Source: Haloplanus sp. CK5-1 | GTDB lineage: Archaea; Halobacteriota; Halobacteria; Halobacteriales; Haloferacaceae | Assembly (NCBI RefSeq): GCF_037201915.1 | Contig: NZ_CP147505.1 | Coordinates: forward strand, 248,001 to 312,000 | Length of the DNA stretch: 64,000 nt | Direction of reading: 5' to 3' | The notes under the pieces: model-generated | Databases searched by the model: none | What the model was told of the DNA's origin: nothing | Seen by the model: only the letters and a program-made list of their open reading frames with translations | Position numbers and translations under genes: made by a program | Shown here: in pieces, positions 1 through 8,165 of the stretch | Layout: the number at the start of each line of letters is the position of its first letter | Numbering within the stretch: position 1 is the stretch's first letter

Positions 1-717
1 GCGCCCCGCGTGTTGGAGGCCGGTGCCGGCACCGGCGTGACGGTCCCGCGCCTGCTCGACTGGGGCGTGACCGCCGGCCACTACCGCGGCGTCGACCGCG
101 ACGCGGGCGTCCTCGACGTCGCGCGCGAGCGTCGGTGCGCCGAACTCGACGGGGATCGGACCGAGAGCGGGTTCCGGGTCGACGACCTGACCGTCCGCTT
201 CGACCGGGGGGACGCACTCGACGCCCTCTCGACCGACCGCGGCGACGTGGTCGTCGCACAGTCGTTTCTCGACCTCGTTCCGATCGACGAGGCCCTCGAC
301 GCCTTCGAGGCGGCGCTCGACCCCGGCGGACTGGTGTACGCGCCGCTCACCTTCGACGGCGAGACGGTCTTCCAGCCCGACCACCCGGCCGACGACCGCG
401 TCGTCGCGGCGTACCACGACGACATCGACGCCCGGCCGGGGCGGGACACCCACGCCGGTCGACAGTTGCTCGACCGCTGTCGCGGGCGCGAGGGCGACGT
501 GCTCGCGGTCGGGGCGTCGGACTGGATCGTTCGCCCCCGAGGGGGTGAGTACCCCGCCGACGAGCGGTACTTCCTCGCGACGATCCTGGCGTTCGTCGAG
601 TCGGCCGTCGACGTACCGGGGATCGACGCGTGGCTCCGAACGCGCCGCCGTCAACTGGACGAGGGGACGCTGATCTACGTCGCCCACGGGTACGACGTGT
701 GTTATCGTGCTCCGTGA
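1..717 (+). CDS. Class I SAM-dependent methyltransferase (5' truncated by window)
   Basis: The reading frame is open from base 1, so the start lies upstream. The GTG at 10 is only the first possible start inside the window. The first residues visible contain EAGAGTG, the glycine-rich motif I that binds S-adenosylmethionine in Rossmann-fold methyltransferases. An acidic segment (GVDRD) follows at the end of strand 2, where the SAM ribose is normally bound, and a GDALDAL segment resembles motif II/III. The substrate is not evident. The gene ends 1 bp before the convergent membrane-protein gene at 718. Family assignment is firm and function open. Confidence 0.8.
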   Translation, partial: APRVLEAGAGTGVTVPRLLDWGVTAGHYRGVDRDAGVLDVARERRCAELDGDRTESGFRVDDLTVRFDRGDALDALSTDRGDVVVAQSFLDLVPIDEALDAFEAALDPGGLVYAPLTFDGETVFQPDHPADDRVVAAYHDDIDARPGRDTHAGRQLLDRCRGREGDVLAVGASDWIVRPRGGEYPADERYFLATILAFVESAVDVPGIDAWLRTRRRQLDEGTLIYVAHGYDVCYRAP

Positions 718-1077
718 CTACGACGCCCGCCGGTAGAGGACGATCAGGACGGCGACCAGTGCCACTTGTACCGCCTTGTCGCCGAGGCCGACGGGACTGA
801 CCACGTCCGGCCAGTTCAAGGGGAAATAGAGAACGACCTGAATCGCGGTGAAGGGGATCCCGACCAGATACAGCAGTCGCCGGCGGTAGTCGACTAGGAG
901 GAGGAGGACGGCGACGAGGAAGGCGACGCCCGCGAGGAGGAAACTAATTCCGAGCGGGGAGTCGAGAAATCGGACGCCGAGGACGAGGTGGATCACCCCC
1001 GTGACGACGGCGAGGGCGGTGCCGACCCAGTCGAGGGTCGTGAGCGACGCCGTCTCGAAGGTGGAGTTGGACGACAT
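718..1077 (-). CDS. Small four-TM membrane protein (DUF7475-like)
   Basis: This 119-aa hydrophobic protein has four predicted membrane segments at about residues 16-38, 41-62, 66-86 and 98-115, joined by very short loops. It resembles small haloarchaeal proteins that I recall as DUF7475, although the family name is from memory. There is no catalytic motif. A weak TATA-like CTTTAGGA lies about 28 bp upstream of the ATG on the minus strand, consistent with a leaderless transcript. The gene converges on the methyltransferase with no spacing. Confidence 0.75.
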   Translation of the reverse strand: MSSNSTFETASLTTLDWVGTALAVVTGVIHLVLGVRFLDSPLGISFLLAGVAFLVAVLLLLVDYRRRLLYLVGIPFTAIQVVLYFPLNWPDVVSPVGLGDKAVQVALVAVLIVLYRRAS

Positions 1078-1149
1078 TGTGTCACACGTTGTCGGACCAG
1101 CGTCCTAAAGTCATCGGGACCGGGTCAGACGGGCGGTCGGTACGACGGG

Positions 1150-1395
1150 TTACGGCTGGCCCGGTTCGAAGACGGTGTAGGGCGTGATGGAGGTTCGGAG
1201 GACGGCGACGACCAGTAAGGGAATCATCGCAGTCAGGAGTTTGCCGGCGAGTTCCGGCGTGAGGTACCGTATCGCGACGACGGGAATCAGCGCCGTGACG
1301 AACATGACGACGCCGAGGGTTACCCGAGGTTCCGGGGGCGTACCGTCCGGCGTCGAGTCGACGGAGACGTCACCGGGGTCGTACGAGGTAGCCAT
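1150..1395 (-). CDS. Small two-TM membrane protein, unknown function
   Basis: This 81-aa protein starts at MATSYDPG. A start four codons further upstream is possible, but the internal ATG fits better because the residues between look like leader sequence. A hydrophilic, proline-rich N-terminus of about 25 residues is followed by two hydrophobic helices (VTLGVVMFVTALIPVVAI and a second helix ending AVLRTS). I recognise no family. It sits in a run of three small minus-strand membrane-protein genes separated by gaps of 72 and 129 bp, so they probably have separate promoters. Confidence 0.6.
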   Translation of the reverse strand: MATSYDPGDVSVDSTPDGTPPEPRVTLGVVMFVTALIPVVAIRYLTPELAGKLLTAMIPLLVVAVLRTSITPYTVFEPGQP

Positions 1396-1524
1396 TGTTA
1401 TCGGCAAACGTACGACCTCCGAGAAGTTATGTTTGTCGCAATATTTTCCTCATCCTAAATGATAATTCCGGATAGAATAGCGTCGCGACTCGGCGGGGTA
1501 GCGATCCGGGGGAGGGTGTGGCGG

Positions 1525-1731
1525 TCAGCCGAGGTCGGCCATGTAGGACTTGTGGAGACGGTAGAACAGCCACATCCCCACGAGCCAACTGAGGACGCCG
1601 TAGCCGGCGTACGCGACGGTCGGCAGGTCCATGTAGAAGTACATGTACGACCCGATCAGGAGATACACGAGGACGAACGCTCCCAAGACGCGGATGCCAC
1701 GCCCGGAGACTTGCTGTTTCGGATTGACCAT
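1525..1731 (-). CDS. Small two-TM membrane protein, unknown function
   Basis: This 68-aa protein opens MVNPKQQVSGRG and carries two hydrophobic helices (about residues 14-34 and 40-58), with a basic, aromatic C-terminus (YRLHKSYMADLG). The acidic residues usual for soluble haloarchaeal proteins are missing, which fits a membrane protein. I do not recognise the family. It is divergent from the GAPDH gene at 1860 with about 128 bp between the two start codons. Confidence 0.6.
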   Translation of the reverse strand: MVNPKQQVSGRGIRVLGAFVLVYLLIGSYMYFYMDLPTVAYAGYGVLSWLVGMWLFYRLHKSYMADLG

Positions 1732-1830
1732 GGATGGGGAACTACGGCTGACGGCGAGTCCGATATCGTCCCTCGGTCGCGACGGAGGTTAAGGACGAAA
1801 GTTAATGCAAAACCTGCGAAACCCGCTGGG

Positions 1831-1838
1831 ATTATATG
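1831..1838 (+). promoter_or_regulatory. TATA element of the GAPDH gene
   Basis: ATTATATG is centred about 25 bp upstream of the ATG at 1860. That spacing is typical of leaderless haloarchaeal transcripts. It fixes the GAPDH start at 1860, because the in-frame ATG at 1836 lies inside this element. Confidence 0.6.
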
Positions 1839-1859
1839 AAGGAGCGGTCAATTGGCTGT

Positions 1860-2852
1860 ATGATACGTGTAGGCGTCAACGGCTACGGTACCATCGGCAA
1901 GCGGGTTGCCGACGCAGTGAACTCGATGCCCGACATGGAACTGGTCGGCATCGGCAAGGCGAGTCCGAACCACACGGCCGACGCGGCGGCCGAGCGAGGC
2001 TACGACATCTACGTCCCCGAGGAGCGACACGGCCGCTTCGACGACGTGGGAATGGCGGTCGCAGGCGACATCCACGACCTCATCGACGCGAGCGACATCG
2101 TCGCGGACGCGACGCCCGCGGGAATGGGCGCGGAGTACCGCCCCATCTACGAGGAGTACGACACGCCAGCCCTGTTCCAGGGTGGCGAGGGCGCGGACGT
2201 GGCCGAGGAGAGTTTCACGGCACGGGCCAACTACTCCGAGGCGATGGGCAAGGACTACGTCCGGATCGTCTCCTGCAACACCACGGGACTAAACCGGATG
2301 TTCGCGCCGCTGGTCGAGGAGTACGGCGTCGAGCGTTCGAGCATCACGCTGGTCCGCTGTCGCGGCGAACACGCCGTCATCTCGGCGGACCCGGTCACGA
2401 TGCCCTCCCACCACGGTCCGGACGCCCTCGAAGTGATCCCCGAAATCGGACAGATCACCACGATGGGCATGAAGGTGCCGACGGTGCGACACCACTTCCA
2501 CGGAATCAACGTCGAACTCGGCGCGGAACCGAGCGCCGAGGAAGTCGCGGACCTCTTCGCCTCCCAGTCGCGCATCCACGTCGTCGACGGCGACCTCGAC
2601 ATCTCCTCGGGGTGGGACCTCCAGGAGTTCGCCCTCGACCGCGGGCGCGACCGGATGAACCTCTACGAGAACCAGCTCTTCGAGGACTCCATCACGATGG
2701 AGGGCAGCCAGCTACACCTGTTCCAGTCCATCCACCGCGAGAGCGACGTGGTGCCGGAGAACGTCGACGCCATCCGCGCGATGATGGAGACGGCCGACGC
2801 CGAGGAGAGCATCGAGAAGACGAACGAAGTGATGGGGATCGGTGACGTCTAG
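1860..2852 (+). CDS. gap: Type II glyceraldehyde-3-phosphate dehydrogenase
   Basis: This 330-aa protein starts MIRVGVNGYGTIGKRVADAV, the Rossmann nucleotide-binding motif of the archaeal type II GAPDH family. The catalytic cysteine is in SCNTTGLNR, and conserved segments such as PSHHGPDA and MPSHH follow. Type II GAPDH interconverts glyceraldehyde-3-phosphate and 1,3-bisphosphoglycerate with NAD(P). In haloarchaea with two GAPDHs this type is the gluconeogenic one. The start is chosen from the TATA element 25 bp upstream. The stop abuts the ATG of the PEP-synthase-like gene with no gap, so the two are probably cotranslated, which fits a gluconeogenic pairing. Confidence 0.95.
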   Translation: MIRVGVNGYGTIGKRVADAVNSMPDMELVGIGKASPNHTADAAAERGYDIYVPEERHGRFDDVGMAVAGDIHDLIDASDIVADATPAGMGAEYRPIYEEYDTPALFQGGEGADVAEESFTARANYSEAMGKDYVRIVSCNTTGLNRMFAPLVEEYGVERSSITLVRCRGEHAVISADPVTMPSHHGPDALEVIPEIGQITTMGMKVPTVRHHFHGINVELGAEPSAEEVADLFASQSRIHVVDGDLDISSGWDLQEFALDRGRDRMNLYENQLFEDSITMEGSQLHLFQSIHRESDVVPENVDAIRAMMETADAEESIEKTNEVMGIGDV

Positions 2853-4226
2853 ATGACGACCACAGGTGACGTGACGAGCGAGGCGGACGACGACGAGGCG
2901 CCCGAGGCGGGCACGGAACTGGTCGACGGCTACGGGTCGAGCCCCGGCGTGGCGACCGGCCCGGTGAAGATCATCGAGGACATCGACGAGGCCGACCGGA
3001 TCGACGAGGGCGACGTGATCGTCACCGAGATGACCGCACCGGACATGGTGCCGGCGATGAAGCGGTCGGCGGGGATCATCACGGACGAGGGCGGGATGAC
3101 CTCCCACGCGGCCATCGTCTCCCGGGAGCTCGGCGTACCGGCCATCGTCGGCACCGGCGATGCGACGGACGTCCTCCACGACGGTCAACGGATCACCCTC
3201 GACGGTCAGAAAGGGACGGTCGTCGTCGCGGACGCCGAGTCCGAAACGGGCACCGAGGCCGAGGACGCCGACCCGGAGGGCACCGGAGCGGTCGACGTGG
3301 GCGGCGCCCCCACGACGGCGACGGAAGTGAAGGTGAACGTCTCGATCCCCGATGCGGCACAGCGGGCCGCCGACACCGGCGCGGACGGGGTCGGCCTGCT
3401 CCGCCTGGAGCACATCCTGCTCTCGACGAGCAAGACGCCGGAGAAGTACGTCGCCGATCACGGCGAGGAGGCGTTCGTCGAGGAGATCTCCGAGGAGATC
3501 CGGAAGGTCGCTGACGCGTTCTACCCGCGGCCCGTCCGCGCACGGACCCTCGACGCGCCGACCGACGAACTCGCGGAGTTGGAGGGCGGGGAGAACGAAC
3601 CCCACGAGCACAACCCGATGCTCGGCTACCGCGGCATCCGCCGCAGCCTCAAGGAGCCCGAGATGGTCAAACTCGAACTCCGCGCGTTCAAGCGCCTCCA
3701 CGACATGGGCTACGACAACGTCGAGGTCATGTTCCCGCTCCCCAACGACGCGGAGGACGTCCGCCGGGCGCGGGAGTTGATGGACGAGGTCGGCATCGAC
3801 CGCAAGAAGCACGACTGGGGTGCGATGATCGAGACGCCGGCCAGCATCCGGAGCATCGACGAGATCATCGACGAGGGGATCGACTTCGTCGCGCTGGGGA
3901 CGAACGACATCGTCCAGTTCATGCTGGCTGTCGACCGCAACAACGCGATGGTCGCCGACCGCTTCGACGACTTCCACCCCACCATCCTCGAGGCGATGGC
4001 GGAGGTCATCGAGGCGTGTAACGAGAACGACGTGGACACCACAATCACGGGACAGTCGGGCTCCCACCCCGACATGGCGAAGTTCCTCGTCGAGAAGGGC
4101 ATCTCCTCGCTGTCGTCGAACATCGACGCCGTGCCCGAGGTGCGCCGGGTCGTCGCCCGCGCCGAGCGGAAACTCCTGCTCGACAAGGCCCGCGAGAACA
4201 TAGACGCCGACCCGCAGATCGACTGA
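2853..4226 (+). CDS. PEP-synthase-like protein lacking ATP-grasp domain and catalytic Cys
   Basis: This 457-aa protein matches only the C-terminal two thirds of phosphoenolpyruvate synthase. It has a swivelling phosphohistidine domain (GGMTSHAAIVSRELG, His85) followed by a PEP/pyruvate-binding barrel (NPMLGYRGIRR at about 250, GTNDIVQF at about 350). Full-length archaeal PpsA is about 750 aa and begins with an ATP-grasp domain, which is absent here because the preceding gene is GAPDH. In PpsA and PPDK the barrel ends with a catalytic Cys in ICGQ. Here the sequence reads I-T-G-Q with Thr399 at that site. Ordinary pyruvate-to-PEP catalysis is therefore unlikely, and a regulatory or phosphocarrier role is possible. 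The gene is coupled to GAPDH. Confidence 0.85.
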   Translation: MTTTGDVTSEADDDEAPEAGTELVDGYGSSPGVATGPVKIIEDIDEADRIDEGDVIVTEMTAPDMVPAMKRSAGIITDEGGMTSHAAIVSRELGVPAIVGTGDATDVLHDGQRITLDGQKGTVVVADAESETGTEAEDADPEGTGAVDVGGAPTTATEVKVNVSIPDAAQRAADTGADGVGLLRLEHILLSTSKTPEKYVADHGEEAFVEEISEEIRKVADAFYPRPVRARTLDAPTDELAELEGGENEPHEHNPMLGYRGIRRSLKEPEMVKLELRAFKRLHDMGYDNVEVMFPLPNDAEDVRRARELMDEVGIDRKKHDWGAMIETPASIRSIDEIIDEGIDFVALGTNDIVQFMLAVDRNNAMVADRFDDFHPTILEAMAEVIEACNENDVDTTITGQSGSHPDMAKFLVEKGISSLSSNIDAVPEVRRVVARAERKLLLDKARENIDADPQID

Positions 4227-4633
4227 TCGACCGGTCCATTCTTTCCTTTCTTTCGCGTCGTCCGCCGGTGAGCGACGCCGCTAGCCTGCCGGGGACGACC
4301 CGTCACGCCGCCGCGGTGATGCGTGGGGCGAGAGCACACGTCTCGGAGGCGCCGGCCCGAACCGCCGTGGCGGGAGCGTCCCGGCCGGCGTGCCGTCCGG
4401 CGGGGCCGTCGGCGGCGACGGGCGTGGGTCGGAGCCGACGGGACGACGTCGACGGCCGGCGGCGACGAGAACGCGGAGACGAACGACCGTGACTGGAAGC
4501 GGGGTGGGACGTGCGGCCGAAGTCGGGTCGTGCGTTGCTGGGAGTCGTTCGGACGGTGAGAGCGAAAAAACAGGAACGGGAACGGGAACGGGAGCGAGAC
4601 CACACGTGACGGTCGACGACCGTCGGATCGAGC
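4227..4633. other. Intergenic region without a convincing gene
   Basis: These 407 bp lie between convergent genes (PEP-synthase-like on plus, NRAMP on minus). The overlapping high-GC reading frames have arginine/proline-rich composition and no haloarchaeal acidic bias. An imperfect hexanucleotide run of GGAACG units lies at about 4570-4600. A T-rich stretch at 4239-4256, just after the PEP gene stop, could serve as its transcription terminator. Confidence 0.5.
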
Positions 4634-6052
4634 CTACCCGATGAGGTTCAGGATCGTCGGGTAGATCTGGTAGGCCGCAGTGCCGATGAGCGCCACGGCG
4701 GCGAAGAGTGCGAGCGCGACCGCCCACGGCCGCAACGGTGCCAGGCCGGGCTGATCGATGTCCGTGTAGGACATGTACAGCGCGGCGAGGTACATCAGGC
4801 CGACGGCGGGGGCGAAGATGATGCCCGAGAGGGCAAAGAGGAAGAGCGGCGCCTCGATGACGAGGTTCAGCGCGAGCGGAATGATCGCGAACAGGACGAC
4901 GACGAGGCGGAACACCGTGTCGCGCGTGATGTCGTATTTGTCGAACAGGCCGTGGACGGCGAAGGCGTCCTCCCAGAGGCGGGACATGCCGTACAGCGGG
5001 CCGATCAGCGTCGAGAACAGCGCGGCCATCACCGACAGCAGGAAGATGCTGGCCGACCACTCGCCGTAGACGCTCGTGAAGATGGTCGCCATCTGCGGAA
5101 CGACCTCGAAGCCGCCGAGTTCGCCCGACTCGACGATTTCGGTGCCGTGCAGGGTCGCGGCCGCGGCCGTCCACATGAAGAAGGAGAAGACGGCCAGGAT
5201 GACCGACGAGAGGACGTTCTGCCAGAGGACGATGTCGCCCCAGCCCTTGAGGCGCTTGACCTCCTCGTCCGTGAGGTCCTGCTTGCTGATCTCGACGCCG
5301 TTAGCCTTGGGTTCGAACATGCCCATGACCTTGTCCTTCGCGAACCAGACGTAGGAGACGGTCGGGCCGAAGCCCGCACCGATCCAGCCGAACATCGTCG
5401 CGACGAAGGCGAGGCCGCCGACGCCGAGGCCGTCGACGTAGCCGGGGACGGTCGGGATCAGGCCGCTCGCCAGTCCGCTGGCCCACTGGTCGGCGGTGAG
5501 GATGGAGACGAAGGCGATCATGATCAGGAACACCCACAGTAGCACCGTCGAGAGCTTCTCGATGAGGTCGTACGAGCGCAGGAGGACGATGCCGAGGCCG
5601 AGAAGCACCGTGGCGATCATCCAGAACCCGGTGCCGTTGAGCGCGCCGACGGAACCGATGGGGACCATGGTCTGTGCGGCCCCGGCGGTCTCCCCGAGGT
5701 GGCCGGAGAGGCCGATGGCGTACACCAGTCCACCGAGGAACACGTAGTAGAACACCCACTTCAGCCACTTTGGCTGTCTGTACAGCGCGTCGAGGAACGT
5801 CTCGCCGCTCATCACGCCGTAGCGGACGAGGTAGTACTGACCGAAGATCTTGGTGAAGGTGATCAGCGGGATGAGCCAGATGGCGTTCATTCCCAGATAC
5901 GCACCGCCGACGGGGACGCTGAGCGCCTCCCCGCCACCGATCTGCGAGGCGGTGAACACCCACGCCGGCCCCATGTAACTGAAGAACTCTTTCAGGGTCG
6001 ACGGCGGTTCGGAGATTCGGGCCTCGGTGGCCTCGACCGCCTCCGTACTCAC
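4634..6052 (-). CDS. Divergent NRAMP-family transporter
   Basis: This 472-aa protein has about 11 membrane helices arranged as in the NRAMP/SLC11 family. The first helix (GPAWVFTASQIGGGEAL) aligns with the canonical metal-binding helix, but the diagnostic DPGN is replaced by GGGE. Helix 6 (GWIGAGFGPTVSYVWF) lacks the MPH metal ligand motif. The substrate may therefore not be Mn2+ or Fe2+. Related NRAMP branches without these ligands transport Mg2+ or other cations, and some are uncharacterised. The N-terminus is cytoplasmic and acidic. A long leader and a palindrome at the predicted transcription start suggest regulated expression. Confidence 0.85.
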   Translation of the reverse strand: MSTEAVEATEARISEPPSTLKEFFSYMGPAWVFTASQIGGGEALSVPVGGAYLGMNAIWLIPLITFTKIFGQYYLVRYGVMSGETFLDALYRQPKWLKWVFYYVFLGGLVYAIGLSGHLGETAGAAQTMVPIGSVGALNGTGFWMIATVLLGLGIVLLRSYDLIEKLSTVLLWVFLIMIAFVSILTADQWASGLASGLIPTVPGYVDGLGVGGLAFVATMFGWIGAGFGPTVSYVWFAKDKVMGMFEPKANGVEISKQDLTDEEVKRLKGWGDIVLWQNVLSSVILAVFSFFMWTAAAATLHGTEIVESGELGGFEVVPQMATIFTSVYGEWSASIFLLSVMAALFSTLIGPLYGMSRLWEDAFAVHGLFDKYDITRDTVFRLVVVLFAIIPLALNLVIEAPLFLFALSGIIFAPAVGLMYLAALYMSYTDIDQPGLAPLRPWAVALALFAAVALIGTAAYQIYPTILNLIG

Positions 6053-6232
6053 GCCGATTCACCCCCCGGGCGAACGCCCGCAGGCGGACGATCGAAACAG
6101 TGGTGATCTTCGGTGCGTCCCGTCGCGCCGAGGACCCTCGGCGCGGAAGTGAGTCGACGTGATTGCTGCCGCATATTCGATCGGATGAAAGATAGTGAGG
6201 GATGTATAAAGGGGGGATAGGCACACTTTTTG

Positions 6233-6246
6233 CATGATTTATCATG
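6233..6246. promoter_or_regulatory. Palindromic candidate operator at the NRAMP promoter
   Basis: CATGAT-TT-ATCATG is a perfect inverted repeat. It is centred about 25 bp downstream of a minus-strand TATA (TGTATATAAGG, 6258-6270), placing it over the predicted transcription start of the NRAMP gene. That is a classic position for a repressor such as a DtxR/MntR-type metal regulator. The regulator's identity is inference. Confidence 0.4.
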
Positions 6247-6352
6247 TATGCCATGTTCCTTATATACATTTAGGTTGTTGGAGGGTGGCTCGAATCGGGA
6301 GACAGCGCGGGTATCGAGGGGGGCGCAGTAACGAATGACGCGGTCGGTACTG

Positions 6353-6363
6353 TTTTAATTATT
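6353..6363 (+). promoter_or_regulatory. TATA element of the UspA gene
   Basis: TTTTAATTATT is centred about 25 bp before the ATG at 6383. It supports that start over the in-frame TTG at 6362 and implies a leaderless mRNA. Confidence 0.55.
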
Positions 6364-6382
6364 GTTAGGAATTACCCATAAC

Positions 6383-6796
6383 ATGGTGATACTGACAGCC
6401 ATTGACAGAGATCCCGGTTGCAAGGGCGTCGTCGAGACGGCGTACGACCTCTCCACGAGCATGGACATGCAGTTGGTGATCCTGCACGTCGTGCCCGAAG
6501 ACAGCGACGAGGACGCGGCACGCGAGGAGATCAGCGAGATCGTCACGTCGGTCACCGGGGATCTGGAGGATATCGACCTGCGGATCATGCCCGAACAGAC
6601 CCGCCGCGACCTACCGACGGGGCGGACCGCGAACCACATCCTGCAGGTGGCCGAGGAGATCGATCCCGACTACATCGTCATCGGCTCGCGCAAGAAGACC
6701 AAACTGGGGAAGATCCTGCTCGGGAGCGTCTCGAAACTGATCCTGGCCAACGCGGAGGTGCCCGTGGTGACGGTCGAACAGACGCGGGAGAACTAA
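6383..6796 (+). CDS. Universal stress protein (UspA family)
   Basis: This 137-aa single-domain Usp starts MVILTAIDRD. The C-terminal half has the ATP-binding-type signature (IGSRKKTKLGKILLGSVS, followed by EVPVVTV). Usp proteins of this type are small cytoplasmic nucleotide-binding proteins linked to stress or transporter regulation. The gene is divergent from the NRAMP carrier and its last 4 bp overlap the convergent MFS gene. The start is set by the TATA spacing. Confidence 0.9.
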   Translation: MVILTAIDRDPGCKGVVETAYDLSTSMDMQLVILHVVPEDSDEDAAREEISEIVTSVTGDLEDIDLRIMPEQTRRDLPTGRTANHILQVAEEIDPDYIVIGSRKKTKLGKILLGSVSKLILANAEVPVVTVEQTREN

Positions 6797-7998
6797 CGCC
6801 GCAAGAGGAGGTAACAGCCGACGCCACCGAGGGTCGCCACGACGCCGGCGACGACGAGTAGCGCGCGGTAGCCCCCGACGGTCGTCGGGAAGGCGAGGTC
6901 GGCGGTGACGGTGAAGCCGACGGGACCGAGCGTCTGCCCGAGGCGGAGCATGCTGGTTCGCATCCCCATCACGCCGGCGCGGAGGTCGTCGTCGACGAGG
7001 GTGACGACGGCGGTGTCGATCGACGGCATCACGACGCCGAAGCCGACGCCGAAGACCAGAAGCGACGCGGCGACGGCGGCCGGTGACGGGGCGAGACGCA
7101 CCGCGAGGAGGCCCACGCCGTAGGCGACGAAGCCGAGCGCGACGAGTTCCGGTGCCGTCCGCCACTCCGAGATGCGACCGTACTGCGAGGAGACGGCCGC
7201 GCTCGCGACGGCGACGGCCGACAGCGTCGCACCGATCCGCCCCGAGCCGAGGCCGAACGCGTCGCTCAGGAGGAGTGGCATCGCCGTGAGGACGGCCCCG
7301 TAGAAGAGGAAGAAGGCAACGAACAGCGCGACGAATATCGCCACCGCCTCGGGCAGGACGGCGACGGCGCGGAGGCGGCCGAGGTACGTCCGGACGTCGG
7401 TCGAGCGGTCGGCGTCGGGGTCCGCCAGTGCCACGAGGGCGAAGACGCCGACGACGGCCCCCAGCCCGAAGAAGAGGAACGGCGCGTTCCACCGGATGCC
7501 CGCGAGCGCGCCGCCGAGCAGCGGGTAAAAGGCCGCCCCGGTGCCGATCGTACTGCCGTTCAACCCCATCACCGCGTCGCGGCGAGACCCCTCGTAGACG
7601 TCGCCGATCAGTGTCACGGCGAGGGTGATGAGTGCGCTCGCGCCGACGCCTTGGAGGAAGCGGAGCGCGACCACCTCGGCGAACGTCCGGGCGACGGCGA
7701 CCCCTGCCCCGGCGACAGCGAACAGGAAGAGCAGGGGGACGATCACCCGGCGTCGCCCGAACCGGTCGGCGACCAGACCGACGAAGGGCGTGACGAACAC
7801 GCCGGGGAGGGTGTAGGCCGTGATCACCAAGCCGACCTGCGCGTCGCTCACACCGAAGACGGGGCGCAGGTCGGGGAGGACGGGGCTGACCAGCGAGACT
7901 CCCATCACCCCCATGAGCGAACACGCGAGGACGACGTAGAGGGTGCTCGACCGCCACGGGACGAGCGAGAGCCCGGCCTCTGTGTCGGAGTCGGCCAC
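6793..7998 (-). CDS. MFS transporter (12 TM)
   Basis: This 401-aa major facilitator has about 12 hydrophobic helices. The cytoplasmic loop between helices 2 and 3 carries motif A (GLVADRFGRRRVI), and RFLQGVGASALI in helix 4 is typical of drug:H+ antiporter-like members. The acidic N-terminus (MADSDTEAG) is cytoplasmic. Substrate cannot be inferred. The gene converges on UspA with a 4-bp overlap, and the 167 bp to the FetA-like gene contain no other ORF. Confidence 0.88.
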   Translation of the reverse strand: MADSDTEAGLSLVPWRSSTLYVVLACSLMGVMGVSLVSPVLPDLRPVFGVSDAQVGLVITAYTLPGVFVTPFVGLVADRFGRRRVIVPLLFLFAVAGAGVAVARTFAEVVALRFLQGVGASALITLAVTLIGDVYEGSRRDAVMGLNGSTIGTGAAFYPLLGGALAGIRWNAPFLFFGLGAVVGVFALVALADPDADRSTDVRTYLGRLRAVAVLPEAVAIFVALFVAFFLFYGAVLTAMPLLLSDAFGLGSGRIGATLSAVAVASAAVSSQYGRISEWRTAPELVALGFVAYGVGLLAVRLAPSPAAVAASLLVFGVGFGVVMPSIDTAVVTLVDDDLRAGVMGMRTSMLRLGQTLGPVGFTVTADLAFPTTVGGYRALLVVAGVVATLGGVGCYLLLRR

Positions 7999-8165
7999 GA
8001 CGACACGTCACGCGTCGGGCTTGTTACCGTTTCCGTCGCGGAAATCGAGACTGGCAGAACCGTGTCCCATGCCCACGTCCACCACGACGCCGACCTCGCC
8101 GGGGTCCGAACGTTGATGCGGGCCGGGATGTTACGGCCGGTACGGACACGCCCGGAGGCCACCCA

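Larger units (their letters stand above)
6053..6382. other. Divergent regulatory region between NRAMP and UspA genes
   Basis: This 330 bp region holds no gene. It contains a minus-strand TATA (about 6258-6270), a second possible minus-strand TATA (CTTTATAC at 6203-6210), a 14-bp palindrome at 6233-6246 and the UspA TATA at 6353-6363. The stretch 6190-6280 is markedly more AT-rich than its surroundings. Confidence 0.55.

Noticed and set aside
1836-1859. ATG at 1836 as the GAPDH start
   Set aside because: It lies inside the TATA element and adds eight residues not typical of type II GAPDH. The start at 1860 gives the canonical N-terminus.
2712-4067. Long minus-strand frame opposite the PEP-synthase-like gene
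   Set aside because: It is an antisense shadow caused by high GC third positions. It has no recognised motif, His/Arg/Val-rich composition unlike haloarchaeal proteins, and the plus-strand gene has clear family motifs.
4568-4600. GGAACG hexanucleotide run
   Set aside because: It is a short imperfect simple repeat with no regulatory context.
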